Numbered from the stretch's first letter, positions 26,121 through 36,354 are shown. The stretch: 64,000 nt of DNA from Gammaproteobacteria bacterium (GCA_026706665.1 JAPOYI010000016.1:1-64000), one strand, 5' to 3'. The notes: generated by a model from the sequence alone, not told the origin. Made by a program: numbers and translations.

Positions 26121-27497
26121 TTGCAACATACGCCGGTTTCAGCCGTTATTCACGAAGCTGTCGCCCTCGGCGACGCCGTTGCCATCGCTGGCTGGGTTCG
26201 GTCCCGGCGCACGTCGAGGGGCGGTTTCTCCTTCATCCAGGTGCACGACGGCTCGTGCTTTGACGCCGTGCAGGTAGTAGCGGACCAGGACCTTCAGAAC
26301 TACGACGAGATCGTCGCCCTTACGGCGGGTTGCGCCGTCGAGATCAGCGGCGTCGTGGCCGCCTCCCAGGGCCGGGGGCAGAGCCGGGAGATTCAGGCCG
26401 ATGGCGTCCGCGTCGCCGGCTGGGTCGTCGAGCCCGACGCCTACCCCATCGCCAAGAAACGCCACACCTTCGAGTACCTGCGTACCGTCGCGCACCTGCG
26501 GCCGCGCACCAACACCTTCGGCGCAATGACCCGGTTGCGCAATGCGCTCTCGCAAGCGATACATCGGTACTTCGACTCCCGCGGCTTCTTCTGGGTCAAC
26601 ACGCCCATCATCACGGCGAGCGATTGCGAAGGGGCCGGCGACCTGTTCCGTGTCAGCACCCTCGACATCGCGAACCGTCCCCCGGACGGCTACGGCGACG
26701 ACTTCTTCGGCCGCGAGACGTTCCTCACCGTCTCCGGCCAACTGAACGTGGAGTCCTATTGCCTGGCGATGAGCAAGGTCTACACCTTCGGCCCGACGTT
26801 TCGCGCGGAGAACTCGCATACGGCACGGCACCTGGCGGAGTTCTGGATGGTCGAACCGGAAATCGCGTTCGCCAACCTCGACGACAATGCCGATCTCGCA
26901 GCCGATCTTCTCAAGACCGTGTTGGCGGATGTGCTGGAACGGTGCGGTGACGACATGACTTTCTTCGCCGATCGCATCGACCGGACCGTCGTAGACCGGT
27001 TGCAGCGGGTGATCGACGCACCGTTCGAACGCCTGTCCTATGGCGAAGCCGTCGATATCCTCAAAGGTTCCCGCGAGTCCTTTGAGTTCCCGGTGGAGTG
27101 GGGGCTCGACCTGCAATCCGAGCACGAGCGCTACCTCACGGAGCGCCACGTAAATGGTCCGGTTGTGGTAGTAGATTATCCTAAGGAAATCAAAGCCTTT
27201 TACATGCGTCTTAACGACGACGGCAAGACTGTTGCGGCGATGGATGTGTTGCTGCCCGGCGTCGGCGAGATCATCGGCGGGAGCCAGCGCGAGGAACGGA
27301 TCGACATGCTTGATGCCCGGATGGACCCGTCGCTGGCAAAGGACCTCTGGTGGTACCGGGACCTCAGGCGCTACGGAACGGTGCCCCATGCGGGATTTGG
27401 ACTGGGGCTCGAGAGGCTGCTGCTGTACGCGTCCGGAATGGACAACATCCGCGACGCCATCCCGTTTCCCCGGGTGCCCAACAACGCCGCGTTCTGA
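26121..27497 (+). CDS. asnS: Asparagine--tRNA ligase
   Basis: 458 residues with an OB-fold anticodon-binding domain ([24 protein letters not shown]) and a class II catalytic core. Visible landmarks are the asparaginyl-type GAGDLFRVS stretch, motif 2 ([21 protein letters not shown]) and motif 3 ([12 protein letters not shown]). It charges tRNA-Asn in the cytoplasm. A direct AsnRS means this organism need not rely on the GatCAB route for Asn-tRNA. TTG start at 26121; no better start precedes the OB fold. The NADAR gene begins 5 bp after the stop. Confidence 0.92.
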   Translation: MQHTPVSAVIHEAVALGDAVAIAGWVRSRRTSRGGFSFIQVHDGSCFDAVQVVADQDLQNYDEIVALTAGCAVEISGVVAASQGRGQSREIQADGVRVAGWVVEPDAYPIAKKRHTFEYLRTVAHLRPRTNTFGAMTRLRNALSQAIHRYFDSRGFFWVNTPIITASDCEGAGDLFRVSTLDIANRPPDGYGDDFFGRETFLTVSGQLNVESYCLAMSKVYTFGPTFRAENSHTARHLAEFWMVEPEIAFANLDDNADLAADLLKTVLADVLERCGDDMTFFADRIDRTVVDRLQRVIDAPFERLSYGEAVDILKGSRESFEFPVEWGLDLQSEHERYLTERHVNGPVVVVDYPKEIKAFYMRLNDDGKTVAAMDVLLPGVGEIIGGSQREERIDMLDARMDPSLAKDLWWYRDLRRYGTVPHAGFGLGLERLLLYASGMDNIRDAIPFPRVPNNAAF

Positions 27498-27502
27498 CCG
27501 GG

Positions 27503-27973
27503 ATGCCGTTCGAGCCCATCGACCAGGACACCGTGCTCGTGTCCATGGAAGATGCCAACGATCCGCTGTCCGCCTGGTCCCGGCACGGATTCGAACTGGA
27601 CGGCGAGACGTGGCCGTCCGTCGCACACTACGTCGAGGCCATGAAGTTCACGGATATCGATCTGCGCCGGACAATCTGCGCTGCTGATACCCCTTGCGCG
27701 GCGCGGAGGCTGGCAAGGCGCAACAGGCGACGCATCCGGGATGACTGGAACGCGCTCAGGGAGACGTACATGACGCGCGGCGTGTACCGGAAGTGCCGCA
27801 CTTCCCAAGACGCCGCGGCCGCCCTCCTCGATACCGGCGAGCGCCGCATCGTCGAGACCAGCCAGTACGACTACTACTGGGGCTGCGGCCGCGATACCCG
27901 GGGACTGAACACCTACGGCAAGGTGCTGATGCAGGTCCGGGCACGGCTCCGGAACGAAAGGCGCCCGGCCTAA
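27503..27973 (+). CDS. NADAR family N-glycosidase (YbiA-like)
   Basis: 156 residues from the ATG at 27503. NADAR hallmarks are present: [13 protein letters not shown] (compare YPSVEHYVQAQKF in YbiA), a block of paired arginines ([15 protein letters not shown]) in place of the usual GR motif, and the C-terminal [30 protein letters not shown]. In E. coli YbiA removes toxic early intermediates of riboflavin synthesis. Other NADAR proteins act in NAD/ADP-ribose metabolism or defence. It is 5 bp downstream of asnS and likely co-transcribed. Confidence 0.8.
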   Translation: MPFEPIDQDTVLVSMEDANDPLSAWSRHGFELDGETWPSVAHYVEAMKFTDIDLRRTICAADTPCAARRLARRNRRRIRDDWNALRETYMTRGVYRKCRTSQDAAAALLDTGERRIVETSQYDYYWGCGRDTRGLNTYGKVLMQVRARLRNERRPA

Positions 27974-27993
27974 AGACGCACTACAATCGGGTC

Positions 27994-28974
27994 GTGACAA
28001 GAAGCGGCGTCAAGTTTCGCAATGCCGACGGCATCCGCGCGATCAAGGACGGTATCAAGCGTATCCCGTCGGCACAGGCTTCCGTTGCCGGGCCCAAGCC
28101 GCCCTGGTTGCGGGTACGGCTGGGCGGCGGTCCGGGCTTTCATCGAGTTCGCCGCACAGTTGCCGAGCATGGCCTGAGCACCGTTTGCCAGGAGTCCCAC
28201 TGTCCAAATATCGGCGAGTGCTGGAGCCGGGGCACCGCGACCATCATGCTCATGGGGTCCGTGTGCACCCGGGCGTGCCGCTTCTGCGCGGTCGATACGG
28301 GGAACCCCAACGGCCGTCTCGACCCGGACGAACCGCGGCACGCCGCAGAGTCGGTCCGCCTCATGAACCTCAACTACGTTGTGCTCACTTCGGTGGACCG
28401 GGACGACCTGGCCGATGGCGGCGCCGGACATTACGCCGCATGTGTGCGCGCCATCAAGCGGCTTAACCCGGGGACCGGCGTCGAGGCGTTGACCCCGGAC
28501 TTCGCTGGCGACCATGCTGCCGTCGAAACGGTGGTGGCAAGCGGCATAGACGTCTTCGCGCAGAACCTTGAGACCGTGAAACGCCTGACCCACCCCGTGC
28601 GCGATGTCCGTGCCGGCTACACGCAGACCCTCGACGTGCTGCACCATGCGATGGTCTTCCAGCCAACGGTACTGACCAAATCCAGCCTGATGCTAGGCCT
28701 CGGCGAGACTGACGACGAGATTCTGCAGGCGATGGACGACCTGCGCGATGCTGGTGTTGATGTCCTCACCCTCGGGCAGTACCTGCGCCCCACAGCAAAC
28801 CATCTTCCGGTGAAGCGTTGGGTCCATCCGGACCAGTTCGCCGCTTACCGGGAGGACGGCCTCGCGCGCGGGTTCACGGAGGTCGCATCCGGTCCCCTCG
28901 TGAGGTCGAGCTATCGCGCCGAAAGAATTCTCGAGGGCAACAACCTCGGATTGATCGCCGCCAAGACAGTCTGA
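27994..28974 (+). CDS. lipA: Lipoyl synthase
   Basis: 326 residues from a GTG at 27994, close to E. coli LipA (321 aa). Both iron-sulfur clusters are visible: the auxiliary-cluster motif [12 protein letters not shown] and the radical-SAM motif [29 protein letters not shown] and [10 protein letters not shown] are also conserved. It inserts two sulfur atoms into the octanoyl chain on lipoyl domains. No lipB is adjacent. The reading frame extends further upstream over the NADAR gene, but that part is shadow coding. Confidence 0.93.
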   Translation: MTRSGVKFRNADGIRAIKDGIKRIPSAQASVAGPKPPWLRVRLGGGPGFHRVRRTVAEHGLSTVCQESHCPNIGECWSRGTATIMLMGSVCTRACRFCAVDTGNPNGRLDPDEPRHAAESVRLMNLNYVVLTSVDRDDLADGGAGHYAACVRAIKRLNPGTGVEALTPDFAGDHAAVETVVASGIDVFAQNLETVKRLTHPVRDVRAGYTQTLDVLHHAMVFQPTVLTKSSLMLGLGETDDEILQAMDDLRDAGVDVLTLGQYLRPTANHLPVKRWVHPDQFAAYREDGLARGFTEVASGPLVRSSYRAERILEGNNLGLIAAKTV

Positions 28975-29002
28975 CCGGTACCGAAGGCGCCCGCCGCCGT
29001 AT

Positions 29003-29695
29003 TTACTCGGCCTGACCGGCCTCGCCCCTCGCCGGTGGCTTCAGCGAAAACGCCACGTTGAACCCCGTGTTGCGCCACATCAGCCACGTGAGGAACGGGT
29101 AAAAGGAAATCGCCGTGCTGACGTGCCACTCGGTCAGGTTCTCGAGCCAGTCGTCGTCCTCGATCAGGTTCGTGAGCGCGACCAGCACCAGTCCCTCGAT
29201 GAGCACCCCGAGGCAAAGCCAGACCTTCGCGCGCACGAGCGGCGTATCGCCCAGCGCGGCCTGGGCGCGGTATGCGAGCAGCAATTGCGCCAGGTAGGTC
29301 ATGCCGAAGAACATCACCGTGCCGTAGCGGCGCAGGGTCCGGTAGATGTCGCCCACCGAACCCAGGAAGGTCGTATAGAGCACCAGGAATGCGGCGCCGA
29401 CAAGTCCGACCAGGACGATGGTCCAGCGCCACCGCGCGGAGGCCTCCCCGCAGCACCGCAGCCACTGGCCGCACAACACCCAGTACACCATGAGAAAGGC
29501 CGCCGCCGGCAGCATGGTCGCCTTGAACAGGAAGAACCCGGCGCCGTGGCGGCCGGAGGAACTCACGCTGGTGCAGCCGGCCAGGTGGGGAATGCAGCTC
29601 GGGATGTGGTCCTGCTGTGCCGAGAGAAGATAAGACAGGAACAGGCCGAACCAACTAAGCAGCCAGACAACCACAGCAACGCGACGCAGATCCAC
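29003..29695 (-). CDS. Multi-pass membrane protein, FRAG1/DRAM-like (tentative)
   Basis: About 230 residues with five or six hydrophobic helices: VAVVVWLLSWFGLFLSYLL, the KATMLPAAAFLMVYW segment, TIVLVGLVGAAFLVLY, YLAQLLLAY, and KVWLCLGVLIEGLVLVAL. A loop containing two cysteines and SVSSSGRHGAG follows the first helix, reminiscent of the FRAG1/DRAM/Sfk1 layout, but this is a weak resemblance. Start uncertain: a GTG at 29695 places the first helix at the N-terminus, while a TTG at 29788 would add 31 residues. Function unknown. Confidence 0.65.
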   Translation of the reverse strand: MDLRRVAVVVWLLSWFGLFLSYLLSAQQDHIPSCIPHLAGCTSVSSSGRHGAGFFLFKATMLPAAAFLMVYWVLCGQWLRCCGEASARWRWTIVLVGLVGAAFLVLYTTFLGSVGDIYRTLRRYGTVMFFGMTYLAQLLLAYRAQAALGDTPLVRAKVWLCLGVLIEGLVLVALTNLIEDDDWLENLTEWHVSTAISFYPFLTWLMWRNTGFNVAFSLKPPARGEAGQAE

Positions 29696-29814
29696 AGCGC
29701 GACGATACCCGGCGGGACTCGGCGAGTACACAGGGACAACCGTTGGTCGGGCGCGGCGCAGACAGGATTGCAGGTTGCGGCAAATCAATTGAATATGGTA
29801 AACAAATCTATTTG

Positions 29815-29833
29815 CCGTAACGAATAATTACGG
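29815..29833 (+). promoter_or_regulatory. Palindromic operator candidate upstream of vapBC
   Basis: The inverted repeat CCGTAA-N7-TTACGG lies 10 bp before the vapB start in a clearly A/T-rich stretch. AbrB-type antitoxins usually bind palindromes over their own promoter, so this is a plausible autoregulatory site. No convincing -35/-10 pair could be fixed. Confidence 0.55.
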
Positions 29834-29842
29834 GGATAAGAT

Positions 29843-30115
29843 ATGGAACCCCATGTTGCTGCTTCCATCCCATCGAAACGGGTCCGCGTAGACCCCGCAG
29901 GTCGCATTGTCCTTCCCGCCGCCATCCGGAAAGCCCTCGATATCCACAACGGCGATGTACTGGTGATGTCGGTCAACGACAGGTCCGTGAGGCTTCACAC
30001 GGTCGATGTCGCGCTGGAACGGGTGCGCGCAATTGCAAGGCGCAAACGCGCGACAGGCACGAATATAGTCGATCAGTTCATTGCTGAACGTCGCGCGGAA
30101 GCTGCCACGGAATGA
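29843..30115 (+). CDS. VapB-type antitoxin with SpoVT/AbrB DNA-binding domain
   Basis: 90 residues. Residues 12-55 form a swapped-hairpin AbrB domain (KRVRVDPAGRIVLPAAIRKALDIHNGDVLVM), and the basic/acidic C-terminal tail would wrap the toxin. Its stop overlaps the start of the toxin gene (ATGA). As antitoxin it neutralises the PIN ribonuclease and represses the operon, probably through the palindrome just upstream. SD-like GGGGAT lies about 7 nt before the ATG. Confidence 0.85.
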   Translation: MEPHVAASIPSKRVRVDPAGRIVLPAAIRKALDIHNGDVLVMSVNDRSVRLHTVDVALERVRAIARRKRATGTNIVDQFIAERRAEAATE

Positions 30116-30498
30116 GGCATGTCCTGGACGCATCCGCCACGCTTGCCGTGATCCTTGAGGAAACCGGCGCAGACGCCGTCGCCATGGCGTTACGGTCAGG
30201 CGCGGCGATGTCTACCGTCAACGCAGCGGAGGTTTCGGCACGCCTCTATCAAGATCGCTGGACCGACCCCGAAGTCGCGCTTGCGTTCGAGGAACTGGGC
30301 ATCGAACTGCTGCCATTCAGTCCGGAAGCTGCGATGTTGAGCGGCAAGTACCGTATTGCAACCAGGCACTTGGGCCTGGGATTGGGCGACCGGGCCTGCC
30401 TCGCCACGGCGTGCTTGGAGAAATGCCCAGTGCTTACGGCCGATCAGAGTTGGCAGCAACTTGATCTGGCCGGGGTTGAAATCAGGTGCATCCGCTAA
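30112..30498 (+). CDS. vapC: VapC-type PIN-domain ribonuclease toxin
   Basis: 128 residues with the PIN acidic positions visible: VLDASATLAVILEE (Asp6), the conserved AEV in STVNAAEVSARL, LGLGDRACLATA (Asp) and LTADQSW (Asp). VapC toxins cleave specific tRNAs or rRNA. Overlaps the antitoxin gene by 4 bp, the usual arrangement. The gene looks intact, unlike the remnant at 24944. Confidence 0.87.
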   Translation: MRHVLDASATLAVILEETGADAVAMALRSGAAMSTVNAAEVSARLYQDRWTDPEVALAFEELGIELLPFSPEAAMLSGKYRIATRHLGLGLGDRACLATACLEKCPVLTADQSWQQLDLAGVEIRCIR

Positions 30499-30606
30499 TG
30501 TAAGGTACGATCCTTGCGGGTGGTTCCCGGCACGCTCCCCACGTTGCAGCACGGACCGGTACCAGACAGAATCCAGGCGGCCGACCATCGTATGGGGAGC
30601 ACCGCA

Positions 30607-31779
30607 ATGTCCATCTCTCAGACCACCGATAGCCTCCTGCGTAACGCCACTGCCGACGGCGCCGTTCCCGGCGTCGTTGCCGGCGCGACCGACCGCAGCG
30701 GCAACCTCTACCTCGAAGGGTTCGGCGAGCGCGTTCTGGGCGGCGGCGAAGAGATGACCCCCGACACCGTCGGCTGGATCGCGTCAATGACGAAGCCACT
30801 GACCGGCGCCGCCGCCATGCAGCTCGTCGAACGGGGACAGCTGGACCTCGACGCGCCCGCCCGGGCAGTGGTTTCCGCCCTCGGTGAAGCACGTGTCCTC
30901 GAAGGCTTCGAGGAGGACGGCACGCCGCGGACGCGCGCGCCCAAACGCGACATCACGTTGCGCCACCTCCTGACCCATACCGCCGGATTCTCCTACGAGA
31001 CATGGAGCGCATCGATCCTCACTTACCAGACGGCCACCGGTACGCCGGGGATCATCAGTTGCCAGGAAGCGGCCCTCGGGACGCCCCTGCTGTTCGATCC
31101 GGGCGACCGCTGGGAGTACGGCATCAGCATCGACTGGATTGGCAAGATGGTCGAAGCCGTGAGCGGACAGCGGCTCGGAGAGTACTTCCGAAATCACCTC
31201 CTCGAGCCGCTTGGCATGCGCGATACCGCCTTTCGAATCACCGACGGGATGCGGGCCCGGCTGGCGAAGATTCACCAGCGCGCCGACGACGGTTCCCTGG
31301 TCCCTCTAATGGACCTCGAAATGCCCCAGGATCCGGAGGTCGAACTGGGCGGCGCCGGACTTTACGGCACGATCGGCGACTACCTGTGTTTCATTCGGAT
31401 GATGCTGAACGGGGGTCGCGTCAACGGCGAGCATATCCTCACGCCGGAAACCGTGGCAACGATGTCCCGCAACCAGATGGGGACCTGCCGCGTCGTGCCG
31501 CTCAGGACCGTGATCCCGCCCTTTTCGAACGATGCCGACTTTTTCCCGGAGATGCCGAAGACCTGGGGCTTCACCTTCATGATCAATACCGAGGATGCGC
31601 CAACCGGCCGCTCCGCAGGCAGCCTCGCCTGGGCGGGCCTTGCCAACTCGTACTTCTGGATCGATCAGGCCAGGGGTGTGGGCGGTGCCTACATGACGCA
31701 GGTCCTTCCGTTCGCCGACGAGAAATCGCTGCCGCTATACCTCGCCTTCGAAAGCGCGGTCTACGAAGGCCTCGACTGA
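30607..31779 (+). CDS. Serine hydrolase, beta-lactamase family
   Basis: 390 residues from the ATG at 30607 (GGGGAG about 9 nt upstream; an ATG at 30592 is also possible). S-x-x-K reads SMTK in GWIASMTKPLTGAAAMQLVE, with LRHLLTHTAGFSY and the WEYGIS tyrosine as further family marks. LAWAGLANSYFWID near the C-terminus replaces the HTG-like motif and matches the EstB/PBP-like esterase group. No signal peptide. Substrate unknown. It belongs to the same family as the gene at 5005, but the two differ clearly in sequence. Confidence 0.85.
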   Translation: MSISQTTDSLLRNATADGAVPGVVAGATDRSGNLYLEGFGERVLGGGEEMTPDTVGWIASMTKPLTGAAAMQLVERGQLDLDAPARAVVSALGEARVLEGFEEDGTPRTRAPKRDITLRHLLTHTAGFSYETWSASILTYQTATGTPGIISCQEAALGTPLLFDPGDRWEYGISIDWIGKMVEAVSGQRLGEYFRNHLLEPLGMRDTAFRITDGMRARLAKIHQRADDGSLVPLMDLEMPQDPEVELGGAGLYGTIGDYLCFIRMMLNGGRVNGEHILTPETVATMSRNQMGTCRVVPLRTVIPPFSNDADFFPEMPKTWGFTFMINTEDAPTGRSAGSLAWAGLANSYFWIDQARGVGGAYMTQVLPFADEKSLPLYLAFESAVYEGLD

Positions 31780-31848
31780 CCAGGGACCATCCGGAATAAG
31801 CGGGACATCCTCCCGCTGCTATAGTCTCTACGGAGGGGGGGTGACCAC

Positions 31849-32706
31849 ATGCAAGATTTCCTGCGCTGGCGCATAGGCGACGTCACGGTGACCCGCGTGG
31901 TAGAACTCACGTCGGCCACCATTGGCAACCACATACTGCCCCAGGCGCCGTCCGACCTGGTGGATACCCTGCCCTGGCTTACGCCCTTCACCAACGCTGA
32001 ACGCAAGCTCGTTCTCTCCTTCCACAGCCTGATCATCCAGTGCCCCGACCAGACCATGGTCGTCGATACCTGCATCGGCAACGACAAGCCGCGCGGTTAT
32101 CCCCGCTGGAACATGATGCAGTCGGATTTCCTGCGGGATTTCTCGGATGCCGGATTCGTGGTGGACGGCATCGGCACCGTGCTCTGCACGCACATGCACG
32201 TGGACCACGTGGGATGGAATACGCGACGCGTGGAGGACCGCTGGCAGCCGACCTTCGCGAACGCGCGCTACCTCTTTGCCGAGGAAGAATGGAACCATTG
32301 GCGCGACCGGGACCGGGCAGGCCGGTACGCCGACATCATCGACGATTCGGTCCTGCCAATCTTCGACGCGGGACTCGCCGACCTGGTGGCCACCGACCAC
32401 CGCGTCAATGCCGAGGTGAATCTCATGTCCACGCCGGGCCATACGCCGGGGCACGTCAGCGTGCACATCGTGTCGCGCGGCGAGGAGGCGATCATCACCG
32501 GCGACCTGATGCATCACCCCTGCCAACTGGCGCATCCAGAGTGGTCCTGCACCGCCTGCGTCGATCCCGTGGCGAGCGCTGCAACCCGCAGGGCTTTCGT
32601 TGAGCACTACGCCGACCAGCCGGTGCTCATCATCGGCACCCACTTCTCAGGCCCGACCGCGGGCAGGATCGTTCGCGACGGGGATGCGTTTCGGCTCGAC
32701 TACTAA
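31849..32706 (+). CDS. Metallo-beta-lactamase (MBL) fold hydrolase
   Basis: 285 residues with the MBL metal motif THMHVDHVGWN, a later histidine in MSTPGHTPGHVS, an acidic ligand in ITGDLMHHP and a last histidine in IIGTHFSGPT. This resembles the AHL-lactonase/glyoxalase II-like branch of cytoplasmic hydrolases. Substrate not deducible. It starts 69 bp after the serine hydrolase gene and could be co-transcribed with it. An 8-base G run (GAGGGGGGG-like) lies just before the ATG and serves as a Shine-Dalgarno-like region. Confidence 0.87.
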   Translation: MQDFLRWRIGDVTVTRVVELTSATIGNHILPQAPSDLVDTLPWLTPFTNAERKLVLSFHSLIIQCPDQTMVVDTCIGNDKPRGYPRWNMMQSDFLRDFSDAGFVVDGIGTVLCTHMHVDHVGWNTRRVEDRWQPTFANARYLFAEEEWNHWRDRDRAGRYADIIDDSVLPIFDAGLADLVATDHRVNAEVNLMSTPGHTPGHVSVHIVSRGEEAIITGDLMHHPCQLAHPEWSCTACVDPVASAATRRAFVEHYADQPVLIIGTHFSGPTAGRIVRDGDAFRLDY

Positions 32707-32850
32707 TGCGAGGTAGTACGCTCGTCCCGAATACGGGATAATTGCGTTCGATGTTCCGTTTCTCCGCACATCGCGCTTGTCCGGGCCCACTCTCTGGTTG
32801 AGGCTCTCCGCGGGCGTTTGCCCGCATCTCATTTCGCCGCGGAATACCCC

Positions 32851-34248
32851 ATGGACATCCATATTCACGACACGTTTACCGGCACCAAACGGCCGTTCGA
32901 ACCCCGCATACCCGACACGGTATCGATGTATGTCTGCGGCCCGACTGTCTACAACCTGGCCCATATCGGTAACGCCCTGCCCGAAGTGGCATTCGATGTC
33001 CTGGCGCGCCTGCTGAGGCTTTACTTCAAGCACGTCAAGTACGTCCACAACATCACGGACATCGACGACAAGATCAATGCGGCGGCGCTCGCCAACGGGG
33101 AGCCGATCCGCGCACTGGCCGATCGTTTCGCGCACGAATACCGCGCCGACATCGCAGCCCTCGGCGTGCTCGAACCCGACGTGGAACCGCGCGCAACGGA
33201 GCATATCAGCGAGATCATCAACATAATCGGCACGCTGATCGACCGCGGCCACGCCTACGAGTCCGAAGGCCACGTGCTATTCCACGTGCCGTCGGACCCA
33301 AACTACGGAAGCCTGTCGAAACAGTCCCTCGAGAACATCCTCGAAGGCGCCCGCGTCGAGGTCGCTCCATACAAGCGGGATCCCAAGGATTTCGTGCTGT
33401 GGAAGCCGTCGAGCGACGAGTTGCCCGGCTGGGACAGCCCCTGGGGCCGCGGCCGCCCGGGATGGCACATCGAGTGCTCGGCGATGATTCGCAAGCACCT
33501 GGGGCCGAGCATCGACATCCACGGCGGCGGCAGCGACCTGACCTTTCCGCATCACGAGAACGAACTTGCCCAGGGCACATGCGTGGAAGACGGCGAGGTC
33601 TACGTGGGCTACTGGATGCACAACGGCCTGCTGCGCATGGGCGACGAGAAGATGTCGAAGAGCCTCGGCAACATCGCCACCATCCGCGAGTTGCGAAGCG
33701 AGCACCCCGGCGAGGTGCTGCGCTACGCGCTGCTGTCCGGACACTACCGCGGCAGCCTCGAGTGGTCCGACGACCTGATCCGCCAAGCGCGCGCCAGCCT
33801 GGACGGCCTTTACCAGGCGCTGGTGGATGCCCCGGATGATACGCCGGCCACGTCTGCCGATTTCCGGAACGCAGGCGTCGACGCCTTTCCCGAGTCCGTG
33901 CTCGCGGCGCTCAGAAACGACCTCAACACGCCGCAGGCATTAGCCGCGATGCACGCCATCGCCGGGGACATTCACAGGTCCCGCGATCCCGCGAGCATGG
34001 CACGGTTGCGCAACCAGCTCCTTGCCGGCGGTTGGCTGCTCGGCATCCTGGGTACGCCCGCAAATGACTGGTTCCAGCAGGCGACCGGCGTGGATCCCGA
34101 CTGGGTCGAAGCGAAGATCGAAGAACGCGCCGCTGCGCGCGAAAGGCGGGATTTCGCGAGCGCCGACGCCATCCGCGACGAGTTGGCGGCCAACGGGATC
34201 GAACTTGAAGACACTGCATCCGGGACCCGCTGGAAAGTCATGCAATAG
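32851..34248 (+). CDS. cysS: Cysteine--tRNA ligase
   Basis: 465 residues from the ATG at 32851, near the usual bacterial length of 461. Class I motifs are NLAHIGNAL (HIGH variant) and KMSKSLGN. The Zn ligands of CysRS are seen as CGPTVYN (Cys), IECSAM (Cys) and FPHHENELAQ (His, Glu-side). The C-terminal anticodon-binding domain follows. A TTG at 32818 would add 11 residues but has no support. The gene ends 50 bp before the cobalamin riboswitch. Confidence 0.92.
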   Translation: MDIHIHDTFTGTKRPFEPRIPDTVSMYVCGPTVYNLAHIGNALPEVAFDVLARLLRLYFKHVKYVHNITDIDDKINAAALANGEPIRALADRFAHEYRADIAALGVLEPDVEPRATEHISEIINIIGTLIDRGHAYESEGHVLFHVPSDPNYGSLSKQSLENILEGARVEVAPYKRDPKDFVLWKPSSDELPGWDSPWGRGRPGWHIECSAMIRKHLGPSIDIHGGGSDLTFPHHENELAQGTCVEDGEVYVGYWMHNGLLRMGDEKMSKSLGNIATIRELRSEHPGEVLRYALLSGHYRGSLEWSDDLIRQARASLDGLYQALVDAPDDTPATSADFRNAGVDAFPESVLAALRNDLNTPQALAAMHAIAGDIHRSRDPASMARLRNQLLAGGWLLGILGTPANDWFQQATGVDPDWVEAKIEERAAARERRDFASADAIRDELAANGIELEDTASGTRWKVMQ

Positions 34249-34297
34249 CGCCCCTCGCCGGCGACCGGAACCGCCGCCTCCCGGCTATACTGGAGAT

Positions 34298-34485
34298 TCC
34301 GAACCTGGTGCACGGGAAGCCGGTACGAATCCGGCACTGCCCCCGCAACGGTAATTCGAGGTTTGCCGCCGGGCCGCATGGTCCAGGCACGCAACGTCGC
34401 TGTCTCAAGCCACTGTCGCAGACGGGAAGGCTACGGCGACAGGTGTTTACGCCACCTCATGAGTCCGGAGACCGGCCAGGTTCTT
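34298..34485 (+). ncRNA. Cobalamin (AdoCbl) riboswitch
   Basis: The segment contains the conserved cobalamin-riboswitch blocks in order: GGTGCACGGGAAGCCGGT (about 34307), then AATCCGGCACTGCCCCCGC, then the AAGCCACTG and GACGGGAAGG blocks, and the B12-box-like AGTCCGGAGACCGGCC at 34462-34477. A TATACT (34286-34291) just upstream fits a -10 box. The leader ends shortly before the ATG of the BtuB-like receptor at 34531. When vitamin B12 is bound, expression of the receptor is expected to fall. Confidence 0.9.
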
Positions 34486-34530
34486 GTGTTCCAGGCCGCG
34501 CGGGGCGCGACGGCGAACTTGGGGTAGACC

Positions 34531-36354
34531 ATGAAGAAGCTCATCCTCCTGGCTGCCGTCGCGCTGGCATCATGGCCCGCACAGGCGGCGGAACTCGAAA
34601 CCATCGTCGTCCATGCCAGCCGCCTGGGCGCGAGCACGCAACAGCCCACGGTCCTGACCGACTCCGAAATCGAGGCCCGCCGCGCCTACCACGCGGGAGA
34701 TATCCTGCGGGCGCTGCCCGGTATGGCCCTCAGCCAGGCGGGTAACCGTGGCGGTCTGACGCAGGCCCGGGTCCGGGGTTCCGAGGCCAACCACGTGCTC
34801 GTCATGCTGGACGGCATCGAGATGAACAACGTAGCCCTCGGTGGCGAGTACAACTTTGGTCACCTGGACCTGACCGGTGCAAGGCGCGTGGAACTCATGA
34901 ACGGACCGCAAAGCGCCATCTGGGGCAGCGATGCGCTTGCGGGCCTCGTGTACATCGACACGACACCCGGCGACAACGCCGTGACGGTCGACGCTGGCGC
35001 CGGAAGCATGGGAACGCGCGATGCGAGCATCACGGCCTCGCGTTCCGGCACCGCCGGGCATGCCGCCTTCACGGCCAGCCATTTCGCCACGGACGGCAAC
35101 AACCTGGCACGCACCGGAGAAGAAGAGGACGGCTACCGCGCCACGACCCTGCACGGGAACCTTTCCCGAAACCACGGACCGTGGACCCTTGCCGCGGTGG
35201 TTCGCGGCGTAGACGCGGAAGTGGAATACGACCCGACCCCCTTCCCCGCCTACATTCCCGCCGACGGCGACAACATCACGGAGTCGGACCGCCGTTACGC
35301 CAAGTTCGAAGCGAGCCATTCCGGTGTCGGATCCTGGGAGCCGCGCCTGACCATCACCGGGGCGCGCACCCGGGACGAGAACATCGAAGCCACGAGACGG
35401 ACCGCGACCGTGGGCGGGAAAACGGCCTTCGCGTTCAGCAACAACTTCGCGGTCGGCGACGCGCACCGCCTGAACGCCACGGCAGAACTCGAACGCCTGG
35501 AATTCACGCAACGCGGGAGAGCAACCCCGTTCGGCGATCCCAACCAGCGGCAGGCCACGAGGACGGCCAGCGTTGCCGCGGAGTACCAGTTCCGCACCCG
35601 GTACGCCCTCGCTTCGGTCTCCGCCCGGTTCGATGCCAACGACGAATTCGACAATTCCACTGCCTACCACGCCGGGATTGCCTGGGCGCTGGGACCCGGA
35701 CGCCTTTTTGCAAACGTCGGCACCGGCACAAAGAACCCGACCTTCACGGAACGCTTCGGCTACTCGCCGGACACCTTCATCGGCAATCCCGAGCTGAAGC
35801 CCGAACAGTCCGTCGAGTACGAGGTGGGCTATGCGACCCAACGCCTTTCCTTCACCTGCTTCGACAATCGGCTGACCGACGAGATCGATGGATTCGTTTA
35901 CGACCCGATGCGAAGAGGTTTCACCGCCGATAACCGTGAGCAGAAGAGCCACCGACGGGGCACCGAGATCGGCTACGCCGACAGTTTCGGCCGGTTCCGG
36001 GTCTCGGCCCACTACACCTATGTCGACTCCTCGGAAGCGGACCGCGCCGAGATTCGACGACCGCGCCACCAGGGCCGGGTGGACCTGGCGGGATCCATAA
36101 CCCCGTCCATACAGTTCAACATCGGAGCGGCAGCCGTCGGCGAACAGTACGACAACGACTTCTCCGCGTTTCCCGCCATCCGGCGCACGCTGGACTCCTA
36201 CGTGCTCGCCCACGGCGGGCTGGACGTCCGGCTATCCGCTCGCACCCGCGTCTATCTCCAGGTGGAGAACGCGTTCGATACGGACTACGAGGATGTGTTC
36301 GGCTACCGGACCCCCGGTCGGCGAGCCGTCGCCGGATGTACACTTCGGCTGTGA
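34531..36354 (+). CDS. btuB: TonB-dependent vitamin B12 receptor (BtuB-like)
   Basis: 607 residues with a signal peptide (MKKLILLAAVALASWPAQA), a TonB-box-like ETIVVHASR, a plug domain (DILRALPGMALSQAGNRGGLTQARVRG...VLVMLDGIEMNN and a VELMNGPQSAIWGSDA segment) and a beta-barrel. BtuB imports cobalamin across the outer membrane with energy from TonB. The riboswitch directly upstream supports the substrate. The last residues are CTLRL; the usual terminal Phe is Leu here. The M20 peptidase gene begins 19 bp after the stop. Confidence 0.9.
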   Translation: MKKLILLAAVALASWPAQAAELETIVVHASRLGASTQQPTVLTDSEIEARRAYHAGDILRALPGMALSQAGNRGGLTQARVRGSEANHVLVMLDGIEMNNVALGGEYNFGHLDLTGARRVELMNGPQSAIWGSDALAGLVYIDTTPGDNAVTVDAGAGSMGTRDASITASRSGTAGHAAFTASHFATDGNNLARTGEEEDGYRATTLHGNLSRNHGPWTLAAVVRGVDAEVEYDPTPFPAYIPADGDNITESDRRYAKFEASHSGVGSWEPRLTITGARTRDENIEATRRTATVGGKTAFAFSNNFAVGDAHRLNATAELERLEFTQRGRATPFGDPNQRQATRTASVAAEYQFRTRYALASVSARFDANDEFDNSTAYHAGIAWALGPGRLFANVGTGTKNPTFTERFGYSPDTFIGNPELKPEQSVEYEVGYATQRLSFTCFDNRLTDEIDGFVYDPMRRGFTADNREQKSHRRGTEIGYADSFGRFRVSAHYTYVDSSEADRAEIRRPRHQGRVDLAGSITPSIQFNIGAAAVGEQYDNDFSAFPAIRRTLDSYVLAHGGLDVRLSARTRVYLQVENAFDTDYEDVFGYRTPGRRAVAGCTLRL

